DNA of 64,000 nucleotides from Acidiferrobacter thiooxydans (GCF_003333315.1 NZ_PSYR01000001.1:1204501-1268500); one strand, 5' to 3'; positions 16,178 through 25,448 are shown, counted from the stretch's first letter. Made by a program: numbers and translations. The notes: generated from the sequence alone by a model not told the origin.

Positions 16178-16732
16178 GTGAGCGTCAAGGGGCTGATTGG
16201 GGGTAATGTGGACGGCACGACACTTTTTACAGCGGTATTTGCTCTATATTTTGCGGCTAATATCGCATCGGCGCGCAGCTATAGCGCGTTTGATACCGCC
16301 GCAATGGTTGGTGGTGACGGAAGGGCCTGCGGGAGGTTTTTGGTAGGGACGGCGTTCTTGAATGTGGCGCCGACTTTTTACTATCTATGGATATTGGGGA
16401 AGATTGAGCGTTTTCCGCGACTGAATCCGCCATATTGTACATTGATGCAGTTTAAGTGGGAGATTCTGATACTGTTGTTGGGTATGGTAGGGGCAGGGTT
16501 TTACCGTATATTCGCAGGTTGTCTGGCAATACGCACTGATGGTGATCGCTTTTTCTTTTACGCGGCCGATGACCCGGGGCAGAAAAACGGGAATGAGTAC
16601 AATAAGAGGGGACATTCGGTGCGGCCTGGTTGTGGAGCGGTGCGCGGGGAAATAGGGGCCAGGGAGCATTTTTGTGGGAGCTTGCTGTATTTTCTGCCAC
16701 CCTTTTTATTGTACTACGCCATAGTCAAGTGA
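16178..16732 (+). CDS. Hypothetical membrane protein
   Basis: An unrecognised 184-residue protein with a GTG start. Three or four hydrophobic stretches are visible: TTLFTAVFALYFAANIA near residue 15-30, FLNVAPTFYYLWILG near 60-75, WEILILLLGMVGAGFY near 92-108, and LLYFLPPFLLYYAIV at the C terminus. The middle is charged. It lies between the mobile elements and the dsr operon, is less GC-rich than the dsr genes, and shows no link to either. It may be a fragment of a transferred gene. Confidence 0.5.
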   Translation: MSVKGLIGGNVDGTTLFTAVFALYFAANIASARSYSAFDTAAMVGGDGRACGRFLVGTAFLNVAPTFYYLWILGKIERFPRLNPPYCTLMQFKWEILILLLGMVGAGFYRIFAGCLAIRTDGDRFFFYAADDPGQKNGNEYNKRGHSVRPGCGAVRGEIGAREHFCGSLLYFLPPFLLYYAIVK

Positions 16733-16907
16733 GATCAACGCCGGACTGCGGTGACGTGAAGGTATTGAACGTAAGTTAGTGTGGTCTAGAGCTACCCCTG
16801 ACGAGATATCCCTCCCGGAATCATTCTATCCCCTCTGGGGCATAGGCGGTCTGGAGGGTGTTACGTAGTCTGTCGGTCATGCCTTAGCCCTTGCGTAAGG
16901 AGTGGCA
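16733..16907 (+). promoter_or_regulatory. Leader of the dsr operon
   Basis: This is the only sizeable gap upstream of the 12-kb dsr gene run, so its promoter should lie here. A clear ribosome-binding site AAGGAG (16897-16902) stands five bases before ATG 16908 and fixes the dsrA start. A TTGAAC near 16766 could be a -35 element, but no convincing -10 partner is visible. Confidence 0.45.
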
Positions 16908-18184
16908 ATGACAGACGGAAAGAAGATGCCGAAGACCCCGATGCTCGACAAGCTCGAGGGGGACCTTGGCCGAGTTTTGTAACCGGCTTGAAGCGGCTCG
17001 CCAAAGACGAGTCCAAGCCCTATGCCCCGGTCATGAAAGACCTCCTGGGTCAGCTGGAGCATTCCTACGAGACCCGCAAGGGCTACTGGAAGGGCGGCAC
17101 GGTGGGGGTGATAGGCTACGGCGGGGGCGTGATTCCGCGCTTCTCCGAGGTTGCCGACAAGTTCCCGGCGTCCGCCGAGTTCCATACCCTGCGCATCATG
17201 CCGCCGCCCGGCATGCACTACACCACCGAGGTGTTGCGCAAGATGTGCGACGTCTGGGAGGAGTACGGTTCGGGGCTCATCGCCCTGCACGGCCAGAGCG
17301 GCGACATCATGTTCCAGGGCTGCACCTCGAAGAATGTGCAGCCGGCCTTCGATGCCTTGAACGACATGGGCTTCGATATGGGTGGGGCGGGACCGGCGCT
17401 GCGTACCTCGATGTCCTGTGTAGGCCATGCGCGCTGCGAGCACTCCTGCTATGACGAGCCACGCGCCCACCGGCTCGTGATCAATGAGTTCCTGGACGAG
17501 ATGCATCGTCCGGCGATGCCCTATAAGTTCAAGTTCAAGTTCTCAGGCTGCCCCAACGACTGCACGAACGCCATCCAGCGCTCGGATATGGCGGTGATCG
17601 GCATGTGGCGCGATGACATGAAGGTCGACCAGAAAGAGGTCAAGGCCTTCGTGGCGGAGCGCGGGCGGTCTTATGTCATCGACAACGTGATCACGCGCTG
17701 TCCGACCCATAGCCTTAAGCTCGCCGACGACGATACCCTGAAGATCGATAATCGCAACTGCGTGCGCTGCATGCACTGCATCAATGTCATGACCAAGGCC
17801 CTGCATCCGGGCGACGATCGGGGCGTGGCGTTGCTGCTGGGGGGCAAGCGTACCCTGAAGATCGGGGACCTCATGGGGACTGTGATCGTGCCGTTCCTGC
17901 CCTTGAAGACCGACGAGGACTACGAGCAGCTGGTCGACATCGGGCGCCGGGTCATGGAGTTCTTCGCCGATAACGCCCTGGAGCACGAGCGTACCGGCGA
18001 GATGATCGAGCGTATCGGTTTCGCCAACTTTATGGACGGCGTAGGCCTGCCGATCGACCCCAACATGGTCAGCCATCCGCGCACCAATCCCTACGTCCGC
18101 ATGGACGAGTGGGATGCGGCGGTGGCCGCCTATGAGGAGGGCCGCAAGGGTCAGGGGGCGCATAACAAGGGGGGTCAGTCATGA
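16908..18184 (+). CDS. dsrA: Dissimilatory sulfite reductase alpha subunit, frame broken at a G run
   Basis: Alpha subunit of siroheme sulfite reductase, here of the oxidative (reverse) type, converting DsrC-bound persulfide sulfur to sulfite in the cytoplasm. Motifs are YETRKGYWKGGTVGVIGYGG, CVGHARCEHSC and SGCPNDC for the siroheme-[4Fe-4S] site, and CVRCMHC in the inserted ferredoxin domain. The start at 16908 has a strong Shine-Dalgarno. After about 17 codons the frame is lost at the G5 run 16958-16962; one more G gives LEGGPWPSFVTGLKRL, as in other DsrA, and a normal length of about 425 residues. In the given sequence only a TTG start at 16988 gives an open frame. The stop overlaps the dsrB start. 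Confidence 0.93.
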
Positions 18185-19248
18185 GCGCACGCCGTGCCGT
18201 GGAGTCGGGGGTACCGGAACTCGACCCCTATCTGCATCCGCTGTTGAAGAAGAACTATGGGGCCTGGAAGTGGCATGACCGCCCGCGCCCCGGGGTACTG
18301 CACCATGTAGCGATGAGCGGGGACGAGGTGTGGACGGTGCGTGCCGGCACCCAGCGCCAGTTGGACGTCTATACCATCCGCACGTTGTGCGACCTCGGCG
18401 ACCGCTATGCCGACGGCTTCCTGCGCTTTACCTCGCGCAGCAACGTGGAGTTCATGGTCGCCAGTGAGGCGCAGGTGGCGCCGCTCATCGAGGCCCTGGG
18501 CAAGGCCGGCTTCCCGGTCGGCGGGACAGGCAATTCGATCTCCATGATCTCGCATACGCAAGGCTGGCTGCACTGCGACATCCCGGCGACCGACGCCTCG
18601 GGGGTAGTGAAGGCCTTGATGGACGAGCTCCACGAGGAGTTCATCCACGAGCGTATGCCAAACAAGCTGCGCATCTCGACCTCGTGCTGCGAGATCAACT
18701 GCGGCGGCCAGGCCGATATCGCCGTCAATATCCAGCATACCAAGCCCCCGCGCATCAACCACGACGCGGTGGGCAATATCTGCGAGCGGCCGACGGTAGT
18801 GGCGCGCTGTCCGGTGGCGGCGATCCGCCCGGCGCTTGTGAACGGTAAGCCGTCTCTGGAGATCGACGAGCGCAAGTGCATGTGCTGCGGGGCCTGCTAT
18901 CCGCCGTGCCCGCCGATGCTCATCAATGATCCGGAGAACTCCAAGATCGCGATCTGGGTGGGTGGCAAGCACGCCAATGCGCGCAGCAAGCCCACCTTCC
19001 ATAAGCTCGCGGTGGCCAATCTTCCGAACAATCCGCCCCGCTGGCCGGAGGTGGCGGCGGTGGTGAGGGCCATTATCCATGCCTACAAGGACGATGCCCA
19101 CGACTGGGAGCGCCTCGGGGAGTGGATCGAGCGTATCGGCTGGCCGCGGTTCTTCGAGCTCTCGGGGCTGCCGTTCACGAAGTTCCATATCGACAACTGG
19201 CGCGGCGGGCGGGGGAGTTTGAACGCCTCGGCGCACCTGCGCTTCTAG
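18181..19248 (+). CDS. dsrB: Dissimilatory sulfite reductase beta subunit
   Basis: Beta subunit of DsrAB, carrying the catalytically active siroheme in the alpha2beta2 enzyme. The 355-residue protein has the cluster cysteines in STSCCEINCGGQAD, VARCPVAAIRP leading into the ferredoxin domain, and its ligands in KCMCCGACYPPCPPM. The C-terminal WERIGWPRFF-type segment (WIERIGWPRFFELSGL) is present. ATG overlaps the dsrA stop (ATGA), so the two subunits are translationally coupled. The frame is intact, which argues that dsrA next to it is also under selection. Confidence 0.97.
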   Translation: MSARRAVESGVPELDPYLHPLLKKNYGAWKWHDRPRPGVLHHVAMSGDEVWTVRAGTQRQLDVYTIRTLCDLGDRYADGFLRFTSRSNVEFMVASEAQVAPLIEALGKAGFPVGGTGNSISMISHTQGWLHCDIPATDASGVVKALMDELHEEFIHERMPNKLRISTSCCEINCGGQADIAVNIQHTKPPRINHDAVGNICERPTVVARCPVAAIRPALVNGKPSLEIDERKCMCCGACYPPCPPMLINDPENSKIAIWVGGKHANARSKPTFHKLAVANLPNNPPRWPEVAAVVRAIIHAYKDDAHDWERLGEWIERIGWPRFFELSGLPFTKFHIDNWRGGRGSLNASAHLRF

Positions 19249-19261
19249 GCGGGAGGGGCGG

Positions 19262-19621
19262 ATGAAGATCGGCATCCTGGTGAACGAAGGCCCGTATACC
19301 CATCAGGCCTCGGACTCCGCCTACCAGTTCGCGGTGGCGGCGTTGAAGGCCGGGCACAAGGTGACGCGGGTGTTCTTCTATCACGACGGGGTCTATAACG
19401 GCTCGTCGCTCACCGAGCCCCCACGCGACGATCGCCAGATCGTCGAGCGCTGGGGCAAGCTCGCCAGCCAGTACGAGGTCGATCTCGTGGTGTGCGTGGC
19501 GGCGGCGCTACGGCGCGGTATCCGCGAGCAGAATCTCGCCCAGGGCTTCCGGATCTCGGGGCTCGGGCAGCTCGTGGAGGCCGGTATCCAGAATGACAGG
19601 CTCGTGGTGTTCGGGGACTAA
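19262..19621 (+). CDS. dsrE: Sulfur relay protein DsrE
   Basis: Subunit of the DsrEFH hexamer, which takes sulfur from TusA and hands it to DsrC in sulfur oxidisers. The 119-residue protein has the TusD-like fold start KIGILVNEGPYTHQASDSAY and a cysteine at residue 78 (VDLVVCVAAALRRG), the position of the sulfur-carrying Cys78 known from Allochromatium. Presence of dsrEFH is a marker for oxidative Dsr (family knowledge). It starts 14 bases after dsrB with GGGAGGGG upstream. Confidence 0.95.
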   Translation: MKIGILVNEGPYTHQASDSAYQFAVAALKAGHKVTRVFFYHDGVYNGSSLTEPPRDDRQIVERWGKLASQYEVDLVVCVAAALRRGIREQNLAQGFRISGLGQLVEAGIQNDRLVVFGD

Positions 19622-19632
19622 GGGGAGGGGTG

Positions 19633-20022
19633 ATGAGCGAAGACGACGGCGACACACCAGGAATCGTCAAGCGTTTCCTGTTCGTGAACCGCAAGGCCCC
19701 CTACGGCACGATCTATGCCCTGGAGGCCCTGGAGGTGGTGTTGATTAGTGCCGCCTTCGACCAGGACGTGAGCCTCGCCTTTCTGGACGACGGCGTCTAC
19801 CAGGTGTTGGCGGGTAACGACCCCTCGGGGATCGGCATGAAGAATTTCTCGCCGACCTACCGCGCGCTCGATGACTACGACATCACCAAGCTCTATGTGG
19901 AGCGCGAGTCCTTGGTCGAGCGGGGTCTGTCCGAGGACGGCTTCGTGGTGCCGGTGAATGTCGTATCGCGCGCCGAGATGGCGGCGATCATGAGTCAGCA
20001 GGACGTGGTGCTGTCCTTTTAG
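19633..20022 (+). CDS. dsrF: Sulfur relay protein DsrF
   Basis: Second subunit of DsrEFH, TusC-like. Recognisable by KRFLFVNRKAPYGTIYALEA at the N terminus and ALEVVLISAAFDQDVSLAFLDDG; it lacks a catalytic cysteine at the DsrE position, as usual for DsrF. ATG 19633 is preferred to the GTG one codon earlier because GGAGGGG has better spacing. 129 residues. Lies 11 bases after dsrE and 15 before dsrH. Confidence 0.94.
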   Translation: MSEDDGDTPGIVKRFLFVNRKAPYGTIYALEALEVVLISAAFDQDVSLAFLDDGVYQVLAGNDPSGIGMKNFSPTYRALDDYDITKLYVERESLVERGLSEDGFVVPVNVVSRAEMAAIMSQQDVVLSF

Positions 20023-20037
20023 GCGATCGGGGGAGAG

Positions 20038-20340
20038 ATGTTGCATACCGTGAACAAGTCACCATTCGCAAGCCCGACGCTCGCGCAGTGCCTGGGGCAT
20101 CTGGCCCCCGGCGCGGCGGTGCTTTTGATCGAGGATGCGGTGGTGGGGGCGACCGCGGGGAGCGCGCCGGCAGCCCTGCTCGCCGAGTGCCTGAAGGGGC
20201 ATGCGGTGTATGTCCTGGGGCCGGATCTCATGGCCCGCGGGATCAGCGAGGAGCGGTTGGTGAAGGGGATACAGACAGTGGATTACACGGGGTTCGTGCG
20301 GCTCGTGACCGAGCACGAGGCCGTGCAATCGTGGCTTTAG
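20038..20340 (+). CDS. dsrH: Sulfur relay protein DsrH
   Basis: Third subunit of DsrEFH, TusB-like, 100 residues. Cys18 in SPTLAQCLGHLAPGAAVLLI corresponds to the conserved cysteine (Cys20 in Allochromatium). The body VLLIEDAVVGATAG and C-terminal YTGFVRLVTEHEAVQSWL match the family. Located between dsrF and dsrC, the canonical order. Confidence 0.93.
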   Translation: MLHTVNKSPFASPTLAQCLGHLAPGAAVLLIEDAVVGATAGSAPAALLAECLKGHAVYVLGPDLMARGISEERLVKGIQTVDYTGFVRLVTEHEAVQSWL

Positions 20341-20367
20341 CGCAATCAACGGGGTGAGGAGTCCATC

Positions 20368-20700
20368 ATGGCATATGAAGTCGACGGCAAGACGATAGCG
20401 GCCGACGAGGAAGGCTACATCGTCAATCTCGCGGATTGGAGCGAGCCCTTGGCGGCGATTATCGCCAAAAGCGAGGGTCTGGAGATGACCCCGAATCACT
20501 GGGAGGTCGTGAACTTCCTGCGCGAGTACTACAACGAGTTCCAGATCGCGCCGGCGATCCGCGTGCTCACCAAGGCGATCGGCAAGAAGTTGGGACCCGA
20601 CAAGGGCAACAACAAGTACCTCTACGACCTGTTCCCGTACGGGCCGGCCAAGCAGGCCTGCAAGATCGCCGGGCTGCCGAAGCCCACGGGCTGTATTTAG
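20368..20700 (+). CDS. dsrC: Sulfur carrier protein DsrC
   Basis: Small protein that carries sulfur as a persulfide or trisulfide between DsrEFH, DsrAB and the DsrMKJOP membrane complex. The 110-residue sequence ends CKIAGLPKPTGCI, placing the two redox-active cysteines at 98 and 109 on the flexible C-terminal arm, the spacing of true DsrC rather than TusE. Body motif NHWEVVNFLREYYNEFQIAP is canonical. An AGGAG stands upstream. It follows dsrH by 27 bases. Confidence 0.97.
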   Translation: MAYEVDGKTIAADEEGYIVNLADWSEPLAAIIAKSEGLEMTPNHWEVVNFLREYYNEFQIAPAIRVLTKAIGKKLGPDKGNNKYLYDLFPYGPAKQACKIAGLPKPTGCI

Positions 20701-20775
20701 GGTCAGGCGTGCGGCCGGATCGGCGAGGGCCAATCCGCCGCACGGGCTTCCGGGTAGGGGCAGCAGGAGGGCGTC

Positions 20776-21551
20776 ATGTCGGCGTGGACCATAGCGTATG
20801 CGGTGCTCTTGTACGTGGCCTTCACGGTGTTGGTGGGGGGGTCATCTACAAGATCGGGATCTACGCCATGACGCCTGCGCCGTTGCGCATACCGACCATG
20901 CCGGCGCCGCGCACGCGCAGCGGTGTGGCGGTGCGCCTGGGGCGCGAGGTGGTGCTCTTTGCGAGCCTCTTTCGGGGCGATAAGTGGGCGTGGATCTGGA
21001 GTTATCTCTTCCATGTGAGCCTGCTGCTGGTGCTCATCCAGCATCTGCGCTATGTGCTCGTGCCGGTGCCGCAGTGGCTGGTGCTCGAGTCGCCGTTCGG
21101 GAGCTACGCGGCGTTCGTGTTGCTCATCTCGCTCGCAGGCCTGCTCGGTCGCAGACTTATGATCGCCCGCGTGCGCTTCGTGACCGCGCCCTCGGACTAT
21201 CTGATGCTGGCGCTGTTGCTTGTGATCGCCAGCACCGGCGCGCTCATGCGCTTCGTCGACCGGGCCAACATCGTCGGCTTCAAGGCCTTCATCCAGGGCC
21301 TCATGGCGCTGCAGCTTAAGCCCTTGCCGCTAAGCCCCTTGATCCTGGTGCATGTGGCCTCGGTGGCGGGGCTCATGGTGATCTTCCCGTTCAGCAAGCT
21401 TATGCATGCCCCGGGGGTATTCTTCAGTCCCACGCGCAACCAGGTGGATTCGAGCCGCCTGGAGGCACAGGGCGCGGGGGATGTCACGGTGGGCGATGCC
21501 GAGGAGCGGCCGCCGGCGCATGCCCCAGCCATGCGTGAGGGGGTGCGATGA
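20776..21551 (+). CDS. dsrM: DsrM, membrane cytochrome b subunit, frame broken at a G7 run
   Basis: DsrM is the NarI-like di-heme cytochrome b of DsrMKJOP, exchanging electrons between DsrK and the quinone pool. ATG 20776 starts a hydrophobic segment (MSAWTIAYAVLLYVAFTVLVGG) that loses frame at the G7 run 20835-20841; one more G continues with VIYKIGIYAMTPAPLRIPTM and yields about 258 residues. Further helices include YLFHVSLLLVLIQHLRYV with candidate heme histidines, AAFVLLISLAGLLGR, DYLMLALLLVIASTGALMR and LILVHVASVAGLMVIFPFS. The stop overlaps dsrK by four bases. A start at ATG 20870 would lose the first helix. Confidence 0.88.
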
Positions 21552-23038
21552 GCGACATCGAGGTCCCGGTCCTTCAGGACTACGTCCCGACCCCGGAGCT
21601 CCATCCGGGGGCCATGAGCCACTTGAAGCCCTTCAAGGCCTCGCCCGAGCACCAGGCGGCGCTGGGATTCCCGGGGACGCTGGTGGACGACTGGAAGGAG
21701 GTGGCGATCCGCAGGCTCGGCGAGCTCGTGGACGGCTCGCGGGCCTTGCGCGTCTATCTCGACTCTTGCGTCAAATGCGGGGCGTGCACCGACAAGTGTC
21801 ATTATTTCCTGGGGACCGGCGATCCGCGCAACATGCCGGTGGCGCGCCAGGACCTGTTGCGCGGGGTCTACCGGCGCTATTACACCTGGGTGGGACGCTA
21901 CCTGCCGTGGCTCGTGGGGGCCACCGATCTCACCGAAGAGGTGCTGAACTTCTGGTATAGCTACTATCACCAGTGCTCGCAGTGCCGGCGCTGTTCGGTG
22001 TTCTGCCCGTTTGGTATCGACACCGCCGAGGTGTCGATGGCCGCGCGCGAGATCCTCGATTCGGTGGGGGTGGGGCAGAAGTACTGTAACGAGATCCTGG
22101 GCAAGGTCCATAAGATCGGCAACAACCTGGGGCTGCCTGAGCCTGCGTTGCGCAATACCGTGGAGGGCCTGGAAGAGGATGTGAAGGAGGCCACCGGGGT
22201 CGACGTGCGCTTCCCGGTGGATGTGGTCGGGGCCGAGGTGCTGTTGATCACGCCGTCCGCGGATTTCTTCGCGGAGCCGCATATCGACGGGCTGATAGGC
22301 TACGCCAAGGTCTTCCATCAGGCCGGCATCAGCTGGACCTTGAGTTCGCAGGCCTCGGAGGCCGCCAACTTCGCGATGTTCATCGGCAGCCGCGAGCAGA
22401 TGCAGAAGGTCGCGCAGCGCGTGCGCGACGCCGCCCTCGCCTTGAAGGTCAAGCGCATCGTGGTCGGCGAGTGCGGGCACGCATGGCGCGTGGCCTACGC
22501 CTTCTGGGGCACGCTCATAGGGCCGCTCGACTTCCTTGACCCGCGCTACCCGCGCCCGCAGCACATCTGCGAGGTGACCGAAGGGTTGATCGCGCGCGGG
22601 GCCTTGAAGCTCGACATGTCGGCCAACGACGACAAGGTCGTGACCTTCCATGACTCGTGCAACGTGGCGCGCGCCACGCGCATGGGGGATCGTCCCGGCG
22701 GCCAGTTCACGGTGCCGCGCTCGGTGATCCGCTCGGTATGCGCGCATTACGTCGACATGGACCCCGCGACCATTGGGGATCGCACCTTCTGTTGCGGGGG
22801 CGGCGGGGGGCTTTTGACCGACGACCTCATCGAGCTGCGCGTGAAGGGCGCCCTGCCCAGACTGCAGGCCCTGAACGCCGTGGTCGAGGACAAGAAGGTG
22901 ACGCACATGGCGGCGATCTGCGCGATCTGCAAGACGCAGTTTAGCAAGGTGCTGCCGTATTACGGACTGCCGCGCGAGATGGTGGTGAGTGTCCATCAGC
23001 TCGTCGGGGATGCCATTGTTTTGGGTGCCAAAGAATAG
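21548..23038 (+). CDS. dsrK: DsrK, HdrD-like iron-sulfur subunit
   Basis: Cytoplasmic catalytic subunit of DsrMKJOP, related to heterodisulfide reductase HdrD, thought to oxidise or reduce the DsrC disulfide/trisulfide. The 496-residue protein has two [4Fe-4S] motifs (CVKCGACTDKCHYF and CSQCRRCSVFCPFG) and CCG-domain elements: GECGHAWR, HDSCNVARA, FCCGGGGGLLTD and CAICKTQF, which bind a special catalytic cluster. Its ATG overlaps the dsrM stop and the frame is intact. Confidence 0.96.
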   Translation: MSDIEVPVLQDYVPTPELHPGAMSHLKPFKASPEHQAALGFPGTLVDDWKEVAIRRLGELVDGSRALRVYLDSCVKCGACTDKCHYFLGTGDPRNMPVARQDLLRGVYRRYYTWVGRYLPWLVGATDLTEEVLNFWYSYYHQCSQCRRCSVFCPFGIDTAEVSMAAREILDSVGVGQKYCNEILGKVHKIGNNLGLPEPALRNTVEGLEEDVKEATGVDVRFPVDVVGAEVLLITPSADFFAEPHIDGLIGYAKVFHQAGISWTLSSQASEAANFAMFIGSREQMQKVAQRVRDAALALKVKRIVVGECGHAWRVAYAFWGTLIGPLDFLDPRYPRPQHICEVTEGLIARGALKLDMSANDDKVVTFHDSCNVARATRMGDRPGGQFTVPRSVIRSVCAHYVDMDPATIGDRTFCCGGGGGLLTDDLIELRVKGALPRLQALNAVVEDKKVTHMAAICAICKTQFSKVLPYYGLPREMVVSVHQLVGDAIVLGAKE

Positions 23039-23059
23039 CCGTCATATAAGGGGATGAGC

Positions 23060-24967
23060 ATGGCCAATGAAACGCACACCGCGGAGTCGAGCCGCACCTT
23101 CCGCCGCTACCAGGACGGGGATACGACGCCCGAGTCGTGGCAGGAATACATCTTCAAGGCCGGCTGGTCCTACAAGTGCCCGGTCTATGTGCAGCGTACG
23201 CCGACCTGCCAGAACGGCTGCCCGGCGGGCGAGGACATCCGCGGCTGGCTCGATGCGGTGCGCGGCCTCGACAAGCCCGCGCCGGGCGTCACATGGCAGG
23301 AGCAGGCCTTCCGGAGGCTCACGCGCGCCAACCCGTTCCCGGGGATCATGGGCTATGTGTGCCCGGCCCCGTGCGAGGATGCGTGCAATCGCCGGGCGGT
23401 CGAGGACCGGGTCGGCATCAATGCCGTCGAGCAGTTCATCGGTGAGGCCGCGCTGAAGGCAGGCTTCACGTTCGCTAAACCCGCGAAGGAGAGCGGCAAG
23501 CGCGTGGCCATCGTCGGCGGCGGCCCCGGGGGGCTCGCGTGCGCCTATCAGCTGCGCCTCAAAGGCCATGCGTGCACGATCTTCGAGTCGCGCGAGCAGT
23601 TGGGTGGCATGCTGCGCTACGGGTTGCCCAACTATCGCACGCCGCCTGCGGTCGTCGACGGCGAGATCCAGCGCATCCTCGATCTCGGCGTGACCGTGAA
23701 GACCGGCGTGCGCGTGGGGCAGGATATTCCCTTCGAGCAGCTCGATCGTGAGTATGACGCGGTATTCTGGGCGATCGGCACGCAGGTGGGGCGTATCCCC
23801 GAGATCCCCGGGGCCGATGCCGAGAACTGCATCGGCGGCATAGAGTTCCTGCGCGAGTTCAACGAGGGGCGCCTGCCGTCGGTGCCGCGGCGCATCGTGG
23901 TCATAGGGGGCGGCGACACCTCGATCGATGTCACTACCGTGGCACGCAAGATCGGCGGCTTCTCGGGGATGAAGTCCGACGGTTCGCCGCTCACCTATAC
24001 CGCCGACATGGTCACGCAGGCGGCCATCCACAGTGGCCAGAAGGTGACCCTGACATCGGTCCTGCCGACCAAGAAGCTGAAGGCCGCCGAGCGCGAGGTC
24101 GAGGACGCGCGTTCGCTCGATGTCGCGATCATCGGCAACATCATGCCGCTGTCGGTGACCCTGGACCGCGACCACCGGGCCTGCGGGGTGCGCTTTGCGC
24201 CCTGCGAGCACACGAAAGAGGGCAAGCGTGTGCGCGCCCCCGGCGATGAGATCGAGATCGAGGCCGATCTCGTGGTGTTCGCCATCGGTCAGATGGCCGA
24301 CATGACCGGTCTTGAGATGCTCGATAACGGCCGCCACGCCATCGCCCCGGGGCCCGGTCTGCAGGTCATAGGGTACCCCAAGCACTTCGTGGGCGGCGAC
24401 ATCATCGTGCCGCATCTGCTCGCGACCGCCGTAGGGCATGCCGCGGTGGCCGCCGAAGGGATCGATGCCTTCCTGAACGGCCAGCCGGTGGTGCGCCGAC
24501 CGCACGTCGACAAGCGACATTTCGAGATCCGCGAGACGTTGCCGAAGAATGCAAAGCCCGTCGATGGCATGGTGACGAGCCCGGCGGCGGTGCACAACTT
24601 CGAGAACCGCGCGCATCGCGAGGTGATCGAGGCCGATGCCCTGTTCCTCGCACACTTCCCCACGACCCCGCGCATCGAGCGTACGGAGCGCAGGCTCTCC
24701 GAGCTGTTCGCCGAGGGCGGCACGCGCATCGCCGTGCTCGATGAGGCGCAGGCGGTGGCCGAGTCCAAGCGCTGCATGAGCTGCGGGTTGTGTCTCGAGT
24801 GCGATAACTGCGTGGTGTTCTGCCCGCAGGTGGCGGTGAAGAAGGTGCCGCGCGATCAGGCGGCGCTCGGCTACTACGTGACCACCGACTACACGCGCTG
24901 CATCGGCTGTCACATCTGCGCCGATGTCTGCCCGGCGGGTTATATCCAGATGGGCCTGGGGGAGTGA
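23060..24967 (+). CDS. dsrL: DsrL, NAD(P)H:acceptor oxidoreductase
   Basis: Iron-sulfur flavoprotein that couples DsrAB-DsrC chemistry to NAD(P)H, essential for sulfur oxidation in studied species. About 635 residues, related to glutamate synthase small subunit: an N-terminal cysteine cluster (TCQNGCPAGEDI, CPAPCEDACNRRAVEDR), FAD site VAIVGGGPGGLACAYQL near 150, NAD(P) site IVVIGGGDTSIDVT near 285, and a C-terminal two-cluster ferredoxin domain (CMSCGLCLECDNCVVFCP, CIGCHICADVCPAGY) that is typical of DsrL. ATG 23060 is preferred because AAGGGG is well spaced from it and too close to ATG 23054. Confidence 0.95.
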   Translation: MANETHTAESSRTFRRYQDGDTTPESWQEYIFKAGWSYKCPVYVQRTPTCQNGCPAGEDIRGWLDAVRGLDKPAPGVTWQEQAFRRLTRANPFPGIMGYVCPAPCEDACNRRAVEDRVGINAVEQFIGEAALKAGFTFAKPAKESGKRVAIVGGGPGGLACAYQLRLKGHACTIFESREQLGGMLRYGLPNYRTPPAVVDGEIQRILDLGVTVKTGVRVGQDIPFEQLDREYDAVFWAIGTQVGRIPEIPGADAENCIGGIEFLREFNEGRLPSVPRRIVVIGGGDTSIDVTTVARKIGGFSGMKSDGSPLTYTADMVTQAAIHSGQKVTLTSVLPTKKLKAAEREVEDARSLDVAIIGNIMPLSVTLDRDHRACGVRFAPCEHTKEGKRVRAPGDEIEIEADLVVFAIGQMADMTGLEMLDNGRHAIAPGPGLQVIGYPKHFVGGDIIVPHLLATAVGHAAVAAEGIDAFLNGQPVVRRPHVDKRHFEIRETLPKNAKPVDGMVTSPAAVHNFENRAHREVIEADALFLAHFPTTPRIERTERRLSELFAEGGTRIAVLDEAQAVAESKRCMSCGLCLECDNCVVFCPQVAVKKVPRDQAALGYYVTTDYTRCIGCHICADVCPAGYIQMGLGE

Positions 24968-24968
24968 G

Positions 24969-25448
24969 ATGCGCGCTCGCGCGGCGATGCTGGCAATTCT
25001 TTCCGTGCTGCTCGCTTTGGGGGCAGTATGGGCGACCCACCAAGGGCCGGTGCCCATGCCGGTGATCCCGCGAGCCCCCGGGCACTGCGTGCTGCCGACC
25101 GCGACCATGCGCCGCACGCATATGATGCTGCTGCGCGCGGTGCGCGAGGAGATCGTGCGGCACGATGCGCGCGACACACGCTTTCAGCTCACGCATTGCG
25201 TGGCCTGCCATGTCCAGTACACCGCCGCCGGCCTGCCGATCCCGGTGAACGCCCCCGGACAGTTCTGCGCGACCTGTCATACCTATGTGGGCGTGCATCT
25301 CGATTGCTTTGCGTGCCATGCGGCGGTGCCGAGGAGTCCGTTCAAGATGGGCGACATCGGCGGATCGAATGCGGTGCAGGCGGCGTTTCGCATCCCGCGG
25401 GCGCTGCGCGGCCGGTTCCGGGCGGGTCGTACCGGAGGTGGACGATGA
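24969..25448 (+). CDS. dsrJ: DsrJ, triheme cytochrome c
   Basis: Periplasm-facing triheme c-type cytochrome of DsrMKJOP. 159 residues with an N-terminal signal anchor (AMLAILSVLLALGAVW) and three heme-binding motifs, CVACH, CATCH and CFACH. A free cysteine at residue 40 (APGHCVLP) fits the unusual Cys distal ligand known in DsrJ. The start follows the dsrL stop by one base and the end overlaps dsrO by four, so expression is coupled. Confidence 0.95.
   Translation: MRARAAMLAILSVLLALGAVWATHQGPVPMPVIPRAPGHCVLPTATMRRTHMMLLRAVREEIVRHDARDTRFQLTHCVACHVQYTAAGLPIPVNAPGQFCATCHTYVGVHLDCFACHAAVPRSPFKMGDIGGSNAVQAAFRIPRALRGRFRAGRTGGGR

Noticed and set aside
20436-20775. Long frame running from inside dsrC into dsrM
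   Set aside because: It is the out-of-frame extension of the dsrM reading frame back through dsrC, created by the one-base break at the G7 run; it has no start signal of its own.
23042-25177. 711-codon open frame antisense to dsrL and dsrJ
   Set aside because: It mirrors real dsr genes codon for codon in a GC-rich sequence, is His/Arg/Ala-rich and matches no family. Similar antisense frames at 21197-22996 and 42077-44296 were dropped for the same reason.
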